This document shows, piece after piece, positions 10,268 to 22,420 of a DNA stretch of 64,000 nt (its first letter is position 1; every line of letters starts with the position of its first letter). The notes below the pieces were generated by a model. The model saw only the letters and a program-made list of their open reading frames with translations, did no database searches and was not told where the DNA came from. A program made the translations under genes and the position numbers. Source of the stretch: Apostichopus japonicus (taxonomy: Eukaryota; Echinodermata; Holothuroidea; Aspidochirotida; Stichopodidae); contig NC_092572.1 of the NCBI RefSeq assembly GCF_037975245.1, forward strand, positions 29,981,989 to 30,045,988. Direction: 5' to 3'.

Positions 10268-13150
10268 CGCACTGACTATACAGCATCAAATACATTCAGA
10301 TCCTGGACTACTCTGTCGTTAGCCAATCAGAACACCGCACTGACTATACAGCATCAAATACATTCAGATCCTGAACTACTCTGTCGTTAGCCAGTCAGAA
10401 CACTGCACTGACTGTACAGCATCAAATACATTCAGATCCTGGACTACTCTGTCGTTAGCCAATCAGAACACCGCACTGACTATACAGCATCAAATACATT
10501 CAGATCCTGAACTACTCTGTCGTTAGCCAATCAGAACACCGCACTGACTATACAGCATCAAATACATTCAGATCCTGAACTACTCTGTCGTTAGCCAATC
10601 AGAACACCGCACTGACTATACAGCATCAAATACATTCAGATCCTGAACTACTCTGTCGTTAGCCAATCAGAACACCGCACTGACTATACAGCATCAAATA
10701 CATTCAGATCCTGAACTACTCTGTCGTTAGCCAATCAGAACACCGCACTGACTATACAGCATCAAATACATTCAGATCCTGAACTACTCTGTCGTTAGCC
10801 AATCAGAACACTGCACTGACTGTACAGCATCAAATACATTCAGATCCTGAACTACTCTGTCGTTAGCCAGTCAGAACACTGCACTGACTGTACAGCATCA
10901 AATACATTCAGATCCTGAACTACTCTGTCGTTAGCCAATCAGAACACTGCACTGACTATACAGCATCAAATACATTCAGATCCTGAACTACTCTGTCGTT
11001 AGCCAGTCAGAACACCGCACTGACTGTACAGCATCAAATACATTCAGATCCTGGACTACTCTGTCGTTAGCCAATCAGAACACCGCACTGACTATACAGC
11101 ATCAAATACATTCAGATCCTGAACTACTCTGTCGTTAGCCAATCAGAACACCGCACTGACTATACAGCATCAAATACATTCAGATCCTGAACTACTCTGT
11201 CGTTAGCCAATCAGAACACCGCACTGACTATACAGCATCAAATACATTCAGATCCTGAACTACTCTGTCGTTAGCCAATCAGAACACCGCACTGACTATA
11301 CAGCATCAAATACATTCAGATCCTGAACTACTCTGTCGTTAGCCAGTCAGAACACTGCACTGACTGTACAGCATCAAATACATTCAGATCCTGGACTACT
11401 CTGTCGTTAGCCAATCAGAACACCGCACTGACTATACAGCATCAAATACATTCAGATCCTGAACTACTCTGTCGTTAGCCAATCAGAACACCGCACTGAC
11501 TATACAGCATCAAATACATTCAGATCCTGAACTACTCTGTCGTTAGCCAATCAGAACACCGCACTGACTATACAGCATCAAATACATTCAGATCCTGAAC
11601 TACTCTGTCGTTAGCCAATCAGAACACCGCACTGACTATACAGCATCAAATACATTCAGATCCTGAACTACTCTGTCGTTAGCCAATCAGAACACTGCAC
11701 TGACTGTTCTGCATCAAATACATTCAGATCCTGGACTACTCTGTCGTTAGCCAATCAGAACACCGCACTGACTGTACAGCACCAAATACATTCAGATCCT
11801 GAACTACTCTGTCATTAGCCAATCAGAACACCGCACTGACTGTACAGCATCAAATACATTCAGATCCTGAACTACTCTGTCGTTAGCCAATCAGAACACC
11901 GCACTGACTATACAGCATCAAATACATTCAGATCCTGAACTACTCTGTCGTTAGCCAATCAGAACACCGCACTGACTATACAGCATCAAATACATTCAGA
12001 TCCTGAACTACTCTGTCGTTAGCCAATCAGAACACCGCACTGACTATACAGCATCAAATACATTCAGATCCTGAACTACTCTGTCGTTAGCCAATCAGAA
12101 CACTGCACTGACTGTACAGCATCAAATACATTCAGATCCTGGACTACTCTGTCGTTAGCCAATCAGAACACCGCACTGACTGTACAGCACCAAATACATT
12201 CAGATCCTGAACTACTCTGTCATTAGCCAATCAGAACACCGCACTGACTATACAGCATCAAATACATTCAGATCCTGAACTACTCTGTCGTTAGCCAATC
12301 AGAACACCGCACTGACTATACAGCACCAAATACATTCAGATCCTGGACTACTCTGTCGTTAGCCAATCAGAACACCGCACTGACTGTACAGCACCAAATA
12401 CATTCAGATCCTGAACTACTCTGTCATTAGCCAATCAGAACACCGCACTGACTATACAGCATCAAATACATGCAGATCCTGAACTACTCTGTCATTAGCC
12501 AATCAGAACACCGCACTGACTATACAGCATCAAATACATGCAGATCCTGAACTACTCTGTTGTTAGCCAATCAGAACACCGCACTGACTATACAGCATCA
12601 AATACATTCAGATCCTGAACTACTCTGTCATTAGCCAATCAGAACACCGCACTGACTATACAGCATCAAATACATTCAGATCCTGAACTACTCTGTCGTT
12701 AGCCAATCAGAACACCGCACTGACTATACAGCATCAAATACATTCAGATCCTGAACTACTCTGTCGTTAGCCAATCAGAACACCGCACTGACTATACAGC
12801 ATCAAATACATTCAGATTCTGAACTACTCTGTCGTTAGCCAATCAGAACACCGCACTGACTGTTCTGCATCAAATACATTCAGATCCTGAACTACTCTGT
12901 CGTTAGCCAATCAGAACACTGCACTGACTGTACAGCACCAAATACATTCAGATCCTGAACTACTCTGTCATTAGCCAATCAGAACATCGCACTGACTGTA
13001 CAGCATCAAATACATTCAGATCCTGAACTACTCTGTCGTTAGCCAATCAGAACACCGCACTGACTATACAGCATCAAATACATTCAGATCCTGAACTACT
13101 CTGTCATTAGCCAATCAGAACACCGCACTGACTATACATTATCAAATACA
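10268..13150. repeat. 68-bp tandem array, 42 full units plus a partial one
   Basis: The unit begins CGCACTGACTATACAGC and ends in TTAGCCAATCAGAACAC. The first and last full unit starts (10268 and 13124) lie exactly 2856 = 42 x 68 bases apart, so no net indel has accumulated. Linked variants mark subfamilies: CGCAC/TGCAC, TATACAG/TGTACAG, GAACT/GGACT, CGTTAG/CATTAG. Blocks recur at 408 bp (six units; for example TGTACAGCACC at 11773 and 12181) and at 1156 bp (17 units; TGTTCTGC at 11705 and 12861), which shows higher-order duplication. Nearly every unit carries AGCCAATCAG. Four units (about 10390, 10868, 11001, 11341) have CCAGT instead. Confidence 0.95.
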
Positions 13151-13171
13151 TTCAGAACTATATAAACTTTT

Positions 13172-13700
13172 CTGTTAGCCAAATCATGGCACCACCCTTA
13201 TTATACGCATAACTAACACACAGAGCCTTAATACTGGACTATTCTGTAAGCCAGATCATGGCACCACCCTCATTATGCAGCACAACTAACACACAGAGCC
13301 TAATTACTGGACTATTCTATAAGCCAAATCATGGCACCCCACCCTCATTATGCACCATAACTAACACACAGAGCCTAATTAATGGACTATTCTGTAAGCC
13401 AAATCATGGCACACCACCCTCATTATGCAGCATAACTAACACACAGACCCTAAATACTAGACTATTCTGTAAGCCAAATCATGGCACCACCCTCATTATG
13501 CAGCATAACTTACACACAGACCTTAAATACTGGACTATTCTGTCTGCCAAATCATGGCACCACCCTCATTATGCAGCATAACACAGACCCTAAATACTGG
13601 ACTATTCTGTAAGCCAAATCATGGCACCACCCTCATTATGCAGCATAACTAACACACACACCCTAAATACTGGACTATTCTGTAAGCCAAATCAGAGCAT
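13172..13700. repeat. About 73-bp tandem array, seven diverged units
   Basis: Units are marked by AGCCAAATCATGGCACCACC, with starts near 13179, 13251, 13324, 13399, 13474, 13547, 13614 and 13687, so lengths vary from 67 to 75 bp. The TGGACTATTCTGTAAGCCAAATCA part matches the GGACTACTCTGT..AGCCAATCAG part of the adjacent 68-bp units, so the two arrays probably share an ancestor. A short + reading frame through this array is a by-product of the repeat. Confidence 0.9.
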
Positions 13701-16700
13701 CGCCCTCATTAAAATCATCTGTATTGGTTCCAAGAAAATAACAGATGGTGCTGAAGGGTTTGTTTGAACTGTTTGAGGAATTTTACAGGAAGTTGTGGCA
13801 TGTGGTCATAATCCTGTGGTGAAATGTTGATGTCATATCATTTACATCATGACTTATATGGAGTATAATAATCATTCTGTCAATGTTTACATTCCAGTTT
13901 TTATTTACTTCACTCCTCCTTTACCTGCTTCTATCCAAGATGTTTAGTCTCTTCAAATAATGGTAAAATTTGGCACTGCACCCCCAAGTTCAGTGTTACT
14001 TTCATAGACAAAAAAGCTTTCTGTTAAATTATGTTTGGAACTAATCACATCTCAAACAAAATGAACTGTATGCTCACTATTAATTTATTGAATACCCCGG
14101 ACTGTCAAGTAAGTGACTGGAGTAATTATATTGCTACATTCACTCACAAGCAATAGTGCAATATGAATAATACTTTACATCAAAGAGTCGACAAATGGAT
14201 CAAGCAAATAGTTTGTGATTTCTTTTAACTTTGTGATTGTTGAGTATTTCTTCTCAATTTAATTCTTTTTGTTTCACTTTGATGTAGATGATTTTGAATC
14301 AAATCTTTTTTTTTTTTTGTCTTTTATTTCTGGTAGACAGTCTCTTCAAGGCATTATTCCAGAGGCATGAACATCTTCTGGGGAATGTGTGTGTGCCAGC
14401 ATAGAGGAGAGTCCAGATTCATGGGCCTGTTGAAGCAGCAGATGAGTTTGATGTTATACCTCATAGGTAAGGTGTTGCATGCTTTTTCCTAGGTTAGAGT
14501 TACATGTACAGCCATGCCCTCTTATGATTAACTTTTAAGCTGATGCATAGTGACCAAGTCTTGTAATATTTGTGCTTTAAATAGATCCCCTTCAATGAAA
14601 CTGACAGATGTATGTGGGTAGAACCATTATGCTACTAATAAAAATAATAATAAAAAATAAATAATAATAAAAAATAAAATAATACCAAAACTAATAATAT
14701 GTACTCCAAATATTTGAGCTGTTAACTGTATCCAGGTATCATTCTCCATTGATTTGTGTGTAAGCAATATTGATTGTATTCAGTTTGGCTTGTGTATTAT
14801 TTATTATTCTTGAATTTTGTTGCAATGTATTTGATTGCACCACTGATGGTATCCCCATCATTCAGTGTAGACCCCCTAGCCTTGACTCTATGTAGAATGC
14901 AAACCTTGTGGATGCCCTGCCTTTGCAAAGAAGTGCATAATGGGGCTTTCAATAATTGGACTGGAAGTGAGTACTTTACCAAAATAAAAACATGTTTTTC
15001 CATCAACCTCTTATATTGGAAAATTTGCTTTCAAACAAGATGTTTATTAGCCCAGAAAATTTGAACCGAAATTTGAAATCTTGTAAAACATTTATAAACA
15101 GATCGCAATATAGATTAGTTTATACGTGATATCCTGATTGACAGGAATCTTGTGGTTGTCGAGTCCTGGAAATTAATAGGAAACATGATTGCAATGTGCT
15201 GACTATTGGCCTAGGCAGAGAACACATCCTACAATGACTGGTTGTTTTAGAGTGGAGCATATTGTCGGTAAGAATCAAGTGTAGAAGGTATTTCTACACA
15301 AATTCAGGTTAACTACTAGCTACATGTCAGTGGATTTCAACTACTGGGAGAAAATAGGGCTCTGCCATTCTTTTGCCAGTCGACATTCAGAACATAAAAA
15401 CATGATAGGTCTGTCAAAGAATAGGCATGACTTCAGTACCGGATATAAGTAGGCATCACTGCTTGTCATCGGCTAATAGTATTGGGCTGTTTGTGTTAGC
15501 CTTTACATTAAGTATGGCATCACTGCTTGTCATCGGCTAATAGTATTGGGCTGTTTGTGTTAGCCTTTACATTAAGTATGGCATCTGTAGAACTTTTAAG
15601 CAAATTGTGAAATTCTAGGCCCACCAACTAGAGTTATACCTGAAGTGTTGAACCAGTGCTGTCTGCAAGGTCTGTTTGAGAGACCTGTCGAATGGGCCCT
15701 GAGTCATCTCTCATCTGCAATGTAATCTTGATTCCAACTATGTGTGTTCATGGCATAGTAGCAGATGAGGTGAAGTAATACAAAACATGTATGTATAACA
15801 CACATATATATCATGATGCACACTTAGAGAAATATCACACACATAAACATACAGGTTGAAAGTCAGTTTTACTCAAGGATTACACTGATCCCAAGTGTTG
15901 CTAAACAGAACCTGGATGACTGTGAGAGAAATGATACTCTGGCAGGAAGGAAAGATCATCCTGCAGCCAATGATAAATGCAAAGATTCCAAATGATGAAT
16001 ATTCATGAAGCTGTTGTAGATCATTCTCGAGGTTGCCAATGTCATAATATTTGAATCAATGTGCTTCATTTCAGTTTGGTATACTTATGTCATTATTTCT
16101 AGCAATACTCTTCTGCTAACAAAGCTCTAAGAGAGAAGCACTCTTACAAAGAATTGTAAAAGCTGGATTGCTTGAAGTTGTTCAATGACTTCCTGTTTCA
16201 AGGTTATATTGAGAATGGGTTTTACAAAGTGTAAGTTTCAACAACAAAAATATTGATGCCAGATACCTCTGCAGTGAAGCAGATGTGATGTTTTTGTTCT
16301 GTTGTTTTCGGTTGCTCCTGCACAAGTGTGTGACTTTCGCTAACACTAGATGGCAGTGTTGGAAAGCCTTGTTTAATTTCCCGCCAAGACAATTCAAACA
16401 ACTGCCGATTTCCCGCCAGTGTTCGGGCAGCGAACACACCAAGCACACTTTGCTGCGAGCATGATGGCGTGGGGTCCAGGGACCTGCCTTAGGGTCCCGG
16501 TGGGGTCAAGAGGTGGAACCCCTTGTAGGGACTTAATATCACTAGCTGGTCCAAACAGTCACTACCCTGTGTAGAAGTTCATAATGAATGGTGACATTTG
16601 TATATTGTACTCTGGTCTAAGCAATCTCCCTCCCACCCCCCCCCCATCTCCCCAGCAAACACACTTTACTAGTGTTCATGCTTCTCTCCAATGACGGTAA

Positions 16701-17069
16701 GATCTTTGTACTCAACAAAGCTATCAATCTCAACTGTAAATTCCTCCCCTATCAAATTTAATTACACAGTCCCTACCGAGGTTGCATAGAGTCAACCAGA
16801 TAGTCTGCCTTCCCCCCAACAGACTTCACCACTTAATGATTAGGGGTGCTTGTAAGTTTCTATGAAGTATCTGCCTAATTTAAATATCAATGCACCTGGA
16901 CCGGCTGCCAGTGCAATGAATAGTGCATTACCATGTAACTTTCTGGTAAAAAAAAGTTTGTTTGCTAAGTAAGCACTTAAGATATCTCCCCTTGCTTCAT
17001 TCTTAGAACTTTTCAAATTGTATCCCAATGAATGCTTTCCAAAAATATGTGTTTGTTTGTTCAGTGGGT
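13701..17069. other. Non-coding stretch
   Basis: It holds the exon-like segment 14341-14466 (part of the putative gene above), an (AAT)-rich simple sequence at about 14637-14690 and a 64-bp duplication at 15452-15585. A fragment at about 16465-16530 resembles the GC-rich ends of transposon remnants but has no partner end. No other gene was supported. Confidence 0.4.
15452..15585. repeat. 64-bp tandem duplication, 2.1 copies
   Basis: The segment starting GGCATCACTGCTTGTCATCG at 15452 repeats at 15516, and a third partial copy begins at 15580. The two full copies are essentially identical, indicating a recent event. Confidence 0.9.
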
Positions 17070-18085
17070 CATTGCACTTATAGGCTCATAGGGACATAGA
17101 CTTTTGTACTCTTGAAGATTACAAAGCTATCTCATAGGTTAGGCTTGTAGGGACATAGACATTTGTACTCTTGCAGATTATAATGCTTTCTCATAGGTTA
17201 GGCTTATTGGGACAAAGACATTTGTACTCTTGCAGATAACAAAGCTATCTCATAGGTTAGGCTTGTAGGGACATAGACATTTGTACTCTTGCAGATTACA
17301 ATGCTTTCTCATAGGTTAGGCTTATTGGGACAAAGACATTTGTACTCTTGTAGATTACAATGCTTTCTCATAGGTAAGGCTTGTAGGGACATAGACATTT
17401 GTACTCTTGCAGATTACAAGCTTTCTCATAGGTTAGGCTTGTAGGGACATAGACATTTGTACTCTTGCAGATTACAATGCTTTCTCATAGGTTAGGCTTA
17501 TAGGGACATAGACATTTGTACTCTTACAGATTATAATGCTTTCTCATAGGTTAGGCTTGTAGGGTCATAGACATTTGTACTCTTGCAGATTACAAAGCTA
17601 TCTCATAGGTTAGGCTTGTAGGGACATAGACATTTGTACTCTTGCAGATTACAATGCTTTCTCATAGGTTAGGCTTATAGGGACATAGACATTTGTACTC
17701 TTGCAGATTACAAAGCTTTCTCATAGGTTAGGATTGTAGGGACATAGACATTTGTACTCTTACAGATTATAATGCTTTCTCATAGGTTAGGCTTGTAGGG
17801 TCATAGACATTTGTACTCTTGTAGATTACAAAGCTTTCTCATAGGTAAGGCTTAAAGGGACAAAGACATTTGTACTCTTGCAGATTACAAAGCTTTCTCA
17901 TAGGTTAGGCTTAAAGGGACAAAGACTGTTGTACTCTTGCAGATTACAAAGCTTTCTCATAGGTTAGGCTTAAAGGGACAAAGACTGTTGTACTCTTGCA
18001 GATTACAAAGCTTTCTCATAGGTAAGGCTTAAAGGGACAAAGACTGTTGTACTCTTGCAGATTACAATGCTTTCTCATAGGTTAC
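17070..18085. repeat. 59-bp tandem array, about 17 units
   Basis: The unit contains CATAGGTTAGGCTTGTAGGG, then GACATAGACATTTGTACTC. The CATAGGT marker at 17133 and the last one at 18076 are 943 bp apart, which is 16 units minus one base. The lost base is in the unit near 17411. The last units share a GACTGTTGTACTC variant, showing local homogenisation. Confidence 0.95.
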
Positions 18086-18421
18086 TAACGACATGTTTGG
18101 TTGAAAATATGGCATATGTTTCTTTTGTACTTAAAGCAAATCATCGGATGTTAGTATTTAATGTGTATATGGTCAATTCCATGATAAGGTCAACATCATA
18201 CCAAAAAATTTAAAATCATTGTACATTAAAATTGTATAAGTTTCCAATAAATAGAATACTTGTAGTTACTAAAAATAATTTTTTCACCCCCGAAACATCA
18301 TTTGTTTGATTATGGGGTCAGTTATAACAAATGGTTCCCGTTGTAACTAAATTATGAAAAATACAGTGAAATTTCATTTTGTGCAGATTTGTACATAGTA
18401 ATCATAGATATCATCAGTTTT

Positions 18422-19115
18422 TTGGACTAATTATATTTGCTATAGCATAGTGCTCACTTAATAGCTTCAATTTTTTTTTCGACATCAAGGCATTAGACAA
18501 TAGTGGTGAATTGAAAACACCCTCCATTTACTGTCACGCGAGTCACAAAATTTACTGTTTTTTCTTTTTTTCTCCTTGCCTGCACAATAGTTTTACCCCA
18601 AATAATGAATATCAAGTCTTCACATAGATACCAAAAGGATTACTGAATTTTCCTTTCCAGAAGATATTCAAATTTTGCGGAAAATCACCCTTTATGAATG
18701 TCACGCGAGTCACGTCACGCGAGTCACGTCAAATCAAGATAGTGTTTCTACCTATTTACTGTGTGTTGGACTAATTATATTTGCTATAGCATAGTGCTCA
18801 CTTAATAGCTTCAATTTTATTTTGATATCAAGGCATTAGACAACAGTGGTAAATAGAAAACAGTAAACACCCTCCATTTACTGTCACAGAGTCACAAAAT
18901 TGACTGTTTTTGCTTTTTTTCTCCTTGCCTGCACAATAGTTTTACTCCAAAATAATGAATATCAAGTCTTCACATAGATACCAAAAGGATTACTGAGTTT
19001 TCCTTTTCAGAAGATATTCAAATTTTGCAGAAAATCACCCTTTATGAATGTCACGCGAGTCACGTCACACGAGTCACGTCAAATCAAGATAGTGTTTCTA
19101 CCTATTTACTGTGTG
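18422..19115. repeat. 344-bp tandem duplication inside the TIR element
   Basis: GGACTAATTATATTTGCTAT at 18424 recurs at 18768, and the two copies stay closely similar to about 19115. Each copy carries its own set of the GTCAC 14-mers. The second copy has small changes in them (GTCACAGAGTCAC at 18883, GTCACACGAGTCAC at 19064). Confidence 0.85.
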
Positions 19116-20224
19116 AAAATTACAGGGATTTTATCTAGTTTGATGAATGAATCACTGATTAAAGATATCATATATGCATTCCCCTTTAATTAGGCAACTT
19201 GAATAATATGGGCACACATAATGCAACTAATTATCATAATTTCATTTGAAATATCAGAATTTAAAATCATGAATATTTATTCGCAATATAATGCCTATTT
19301 TATCACCACATTTGGAAAGTTAGCACATGTCATTGATTTTTTAGTATTATACTAAAACATAATCTACATTTGTATCTGGCAATGCCATGTGCTATGACTT
19401 GACAACCTTAAGGTCTTAACTGCTCAATCATTCCCAAAATCCTATGAGCAAATGTATCTTCTCAAATATTACACTTTTGGTTTATTCAAATATGACAAAT
19501 GAGAATGGTAATTTGAATCACATTTTGATAGATCTGTTTCTTCTATAACTTTCAAATGAGTGACTTCAACAGACTAAATATTGTTATAAATATTAATTGA
19601 CAAAATATATTGCCTGAACAACTGTACTACCTGTACAGTATATTACCTACTGTCTGCAGTCATGAAGGTAACTCGGGGACATTAATATCATCTGGACATT
19701 CCCAAGGGAAGTACCTTTTGGACACTTTCTAGACCAATGAATGTTATATTTCACTATGCAAGATCTGTACCCTCAATTCACTACTGCATCTGGTCTGGAA
19801 ATATCCGAAAAGTGAACTTGTCACGCGAGTCACGTTTTCTTGTCACGCGAGTCACAATACATCTTCATCGTTATTTTCATGCATTACAACTTTTTTTCAA
19901 AGTTGCATAGCAATTGAGGTAGAGGTATTTTTCAACTTCGGTATGATTATAAAAAGTGATTGGAAAATTTTTAATAAGACATAAGAAATCGAACACTTGT
20001 GTGTACATTCTGATTTTTGCTAATAGTAACTGTCACGCGAGTCACGTTTAGTTTTTCGCCAATTTCACCCCCAATACTTGAGGTATAAATATTTTTTCTC
20101 TACTGTTGTAAGCATTAAGGCGTACATTCACTGCTAAATTAATGCTTTTCTCCCAGGTAATTTCTTTATTTGTTAAATGATATCAAATAGAGAGGAATTT
20201 GAGTAAAAATGTCACGCGAGTCAC
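18533..20224 (+). repeat. Ten dispersed copies of GTCACGCGAGTCAC
   Basis: Exact copies start at 18533, 18700, 18714, 19050, 19820, 19842, 20032 and 20211. Variants start at 18883 and 19064. All are on the + strand, several are 167-190 bp apart, and two pairs are directly adjacent. Outside the 344-bp duplication their flanks are unrelated, so the 14-mer itself appears conserved. It consists of two GTCAC half-sites separated by GCGA. Confidence 0.9.
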
Positions 20225-20241
20225 CATGGAATTGACCATAT

Positions 20242-21629
20242 AAGTGGAGACTGAACAAATATATATTTGTTTAATAAATGACTGTACAGCATAACAGAAA
20301 TCTTATTCTATATACACATAGTGCAGTTGGGTTAATTTGTTCAATGCATAGTGATAGGGCATTGGGATCTGATTGGCATTAGTGAAAGGGGATCATGAAA
20401 AACATTTCTGAACCATTCCCATGATTAATTTGTACTATCATAATACATTACAGCCATGATGGTATGAGATGCTTTTCAAAAGATGTGTGTATTTAAATGT
20501 TTCAAACTGGATTACAAGCAAGCTTAATAAAGATAACCTAAAGAAACAGTACAGCATCTCTGACCACAAGCAATGAAGTTTGTTGTATATGTGCCACATA
20601 ACAAGTATACACTGTTTCTTGGAAGGTCAATATATGAAGAAATTTGCTTTTATGATACATGAATACTGAGCCTAGCAATGAAGTGTTTGAACCAGTTACA
20701 TATTATAATGCCATGAGCTATAATTCGAAGGTAACATTCTAGTTAAAGTTCTTGCTCTTGGCATAAAACAAATATTAAGGTTCTTCTATTCCGGGTATCT
20801 GCTAGCTCCTTCATTTTGCAACTCTCAGGTCCTCCACAAAGCCGTTGAAGAGCCTCCTTGTCAAGTCATCGTCTACGACTAATTAGTTTTCATTTGTTGT
20901 TTCATTCCACCATTAACTGTTCCGATTACATCCTGCCATCCTAAAGGGGCAGTGCTCTGACAGGATTGATATCAAACCTGACAGCCAGGTGGCCATTTGT
21001 AAAGTGAACGACAATCTTGATATGTCCATGACTTTCTGCTATGACCTGATTTGGTGGAGATTGTAAGGCGTGAATTGGTGGTTGTACCCAGTCTGAGTTG
21101 AACACCATGATGTGTGTCAGGGACATTAGTGGCTGTATCCAGTCTGAGTTGAACACCATGATGTTTGTCAGGGACCTCAAACATTCAGCCATCTTTTTAT
21201 GCAATGACGATTAAAAAGATCAAGCTTCAATGGCTACTTTTGACAATGAATGAAGTAGTTGAAAGTTGTAGGTTACAAAAAATTATAACTGAAGCATTGT
21301 GGTCAAAGCGAAAAGTTACGCATGTTGCAATGAAGAAATTACAGTGGTATGAATGCACATTTCAGTAGCTACTCTCAATGCACGGAGAGAACAAACATAC
21401 TGTGAGATGAAAATACTTTTAGGTATCAGAGAAGGTATCTTTCTATAAAATTCTTAATTTTTCTCAACTCATAACATTTTGTGATCTAAACAATGTTTAA
21501 AATATTCATACGTGATAGTCTCAGAAACAATTCAACCAGGCCTAATGGTTTGATATTTGAGTGCACACATATGATAGCCTATAGCACAAACTTCGCCTTC
21601 TCTACACATGAAAGTAACATTGCAAGAAG
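20242..21629. other. Non-coding stretch with a 51-bp duplication
   Basis: A 51-bp unit containing CAGTCTGAGTTGAACACCAT occurs twice in tandem (about 21079-21176). Overlapping minus-strand frames here reflect that duplication. No gene was supported. Confidence 0.5.
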
Positions 21630-22420
21630 TTGTTGTTAAACAATATAAACTTTGTACACACACATGCAAGAATGTTTCCAGACAATGGGTATTTGGACTA
21701 TTACCCAATCAAATCATGGGAAATTTGTAAAGCATCATTGACTATTTTCAGCTTCAAAATTTCTAATGGAAATACTGTTAACTCTGTACAGTGGCGGTTG
21801 TTTGTTATCATTGACTTGTTTTCAAAGTCACACATATTAAATCATGGTAGACCATTTTTTGAAAGAAAGGAAGATGTTCATTCCAAATTGTGTTTTGTTA
21901 TGTTTTGCATAGGCCTAGTTGTGAGTTTGTGTACTTGGGGTTTATTTCTCCAAAGGAAGAAAGTTTGCGTCCGCCAGATACAGAATCCTGCATGTGTAAC
22001 AATGCTGATTGAACTGCACTACCTGTATACTTAAACTCCCCTGCTCTGACTGTATTATATTCTCAGGTTTGTAAGAGAATAGAGAATGAAAAATCTTGCC
22101 ACAGTAAAAAATGGAAGTGTGATGTGTTGCTGATTGTTCTTGTGACAAGTTTTAGCTGGCAGATTGGGAGTGTCATCTTCTGGCATGCCAAAAGTAGGTG
22201 TGGTTTGTGGTATGGTTTAGACATGTTGTTCTTAACGCTAAATCTTTCATGTGTTTGTAACTGCTATGCTAGAAAAATGCTGCTGTGGCCTTGGAAAGCT
22301 GAAAAATCTGGCTTCAATCATGGTGCAGTAACTAAAACATTTATCAGTATAGCATATTTGACTTATTCATTTATGATACTAATGAAACTAATGCACAAAC
22401 GAAATGCATCTTCATGTTGA
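21630..22420 (+). pseudogene. Two overlapping frames of a possible membrane protein
   Basis: Frame A (21630-22034, in-frame ATG at about 21672) contains WRLFVIIDLF and a hydrophobic segment LCFVMFCIGLVVSLCTWGLF followed by basic residues, as in a membrane helix. Frame B (open from 22013, stop at 22418-22420) contains three hydrophobic segments: VLLIVLVTSFSW, LDMLFLTLNLSCVC and TFISIAYLTYSFMILM. The frames overlap by about 20 bp in different phases, so a single indel near 22013-22034 would fuse them into one chain of about 250 residues. An acceptor-like TATATTCTCAG precedes 22067, so frame B may instead be a terminal exon. The family is not recognised. AT-rich DNA readily yields hydrophobic frames, so coding status is uncertain. 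Confidence 0.3.

Larger units (their letters stand above)
18166..20241. mobile_element. 2.07-kb non-autonomous DNA transposon candidate with 18-bp perfect inverted ends
   Basis: TATATGGTCAATTCCATG at 18166-18183 is the exact reverse complement of 20224-20241. The outermost TATA can be read as a 4-bp target duplication, leaving TGGTCAATTCCATG as the 14-bp inverted repeat. The interior has no transposase-length frame. It contains an internal 344-bp tandem duplication and ten copies of a 14-mer (see separate entries), one lying directly against the right terminal repeat. Multiple internal sites are reminiscent of transposase-binding subterminal repeats, but here they are spread through the element and all face the same way. 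The superfamily is not assignable from the ends alone. Confidence 0.7.

Noticed and set aside
13258-13581. 107-codon + frame with repeated TNTQSL-type peptides
   Set aside because: It arises from the 73-75-bp units and ends where the unit length changes. It has no domain or splice context.
16465-16530. GC-rich sequence like transposon ends (GTGGGGTCCAGGG, GGTCCCGGTGGGGTC)
   Set aside because: No partner end, target duplication or second copy in the window, so the boundaries cannot be supported.
18533-20224. VTRVT peptide repeats as evidence of a coding gene
   Set aside because: The 14-mer encodes VTRVT in one frame on each strand, but stops occur within about 50 codons in every copy examined.
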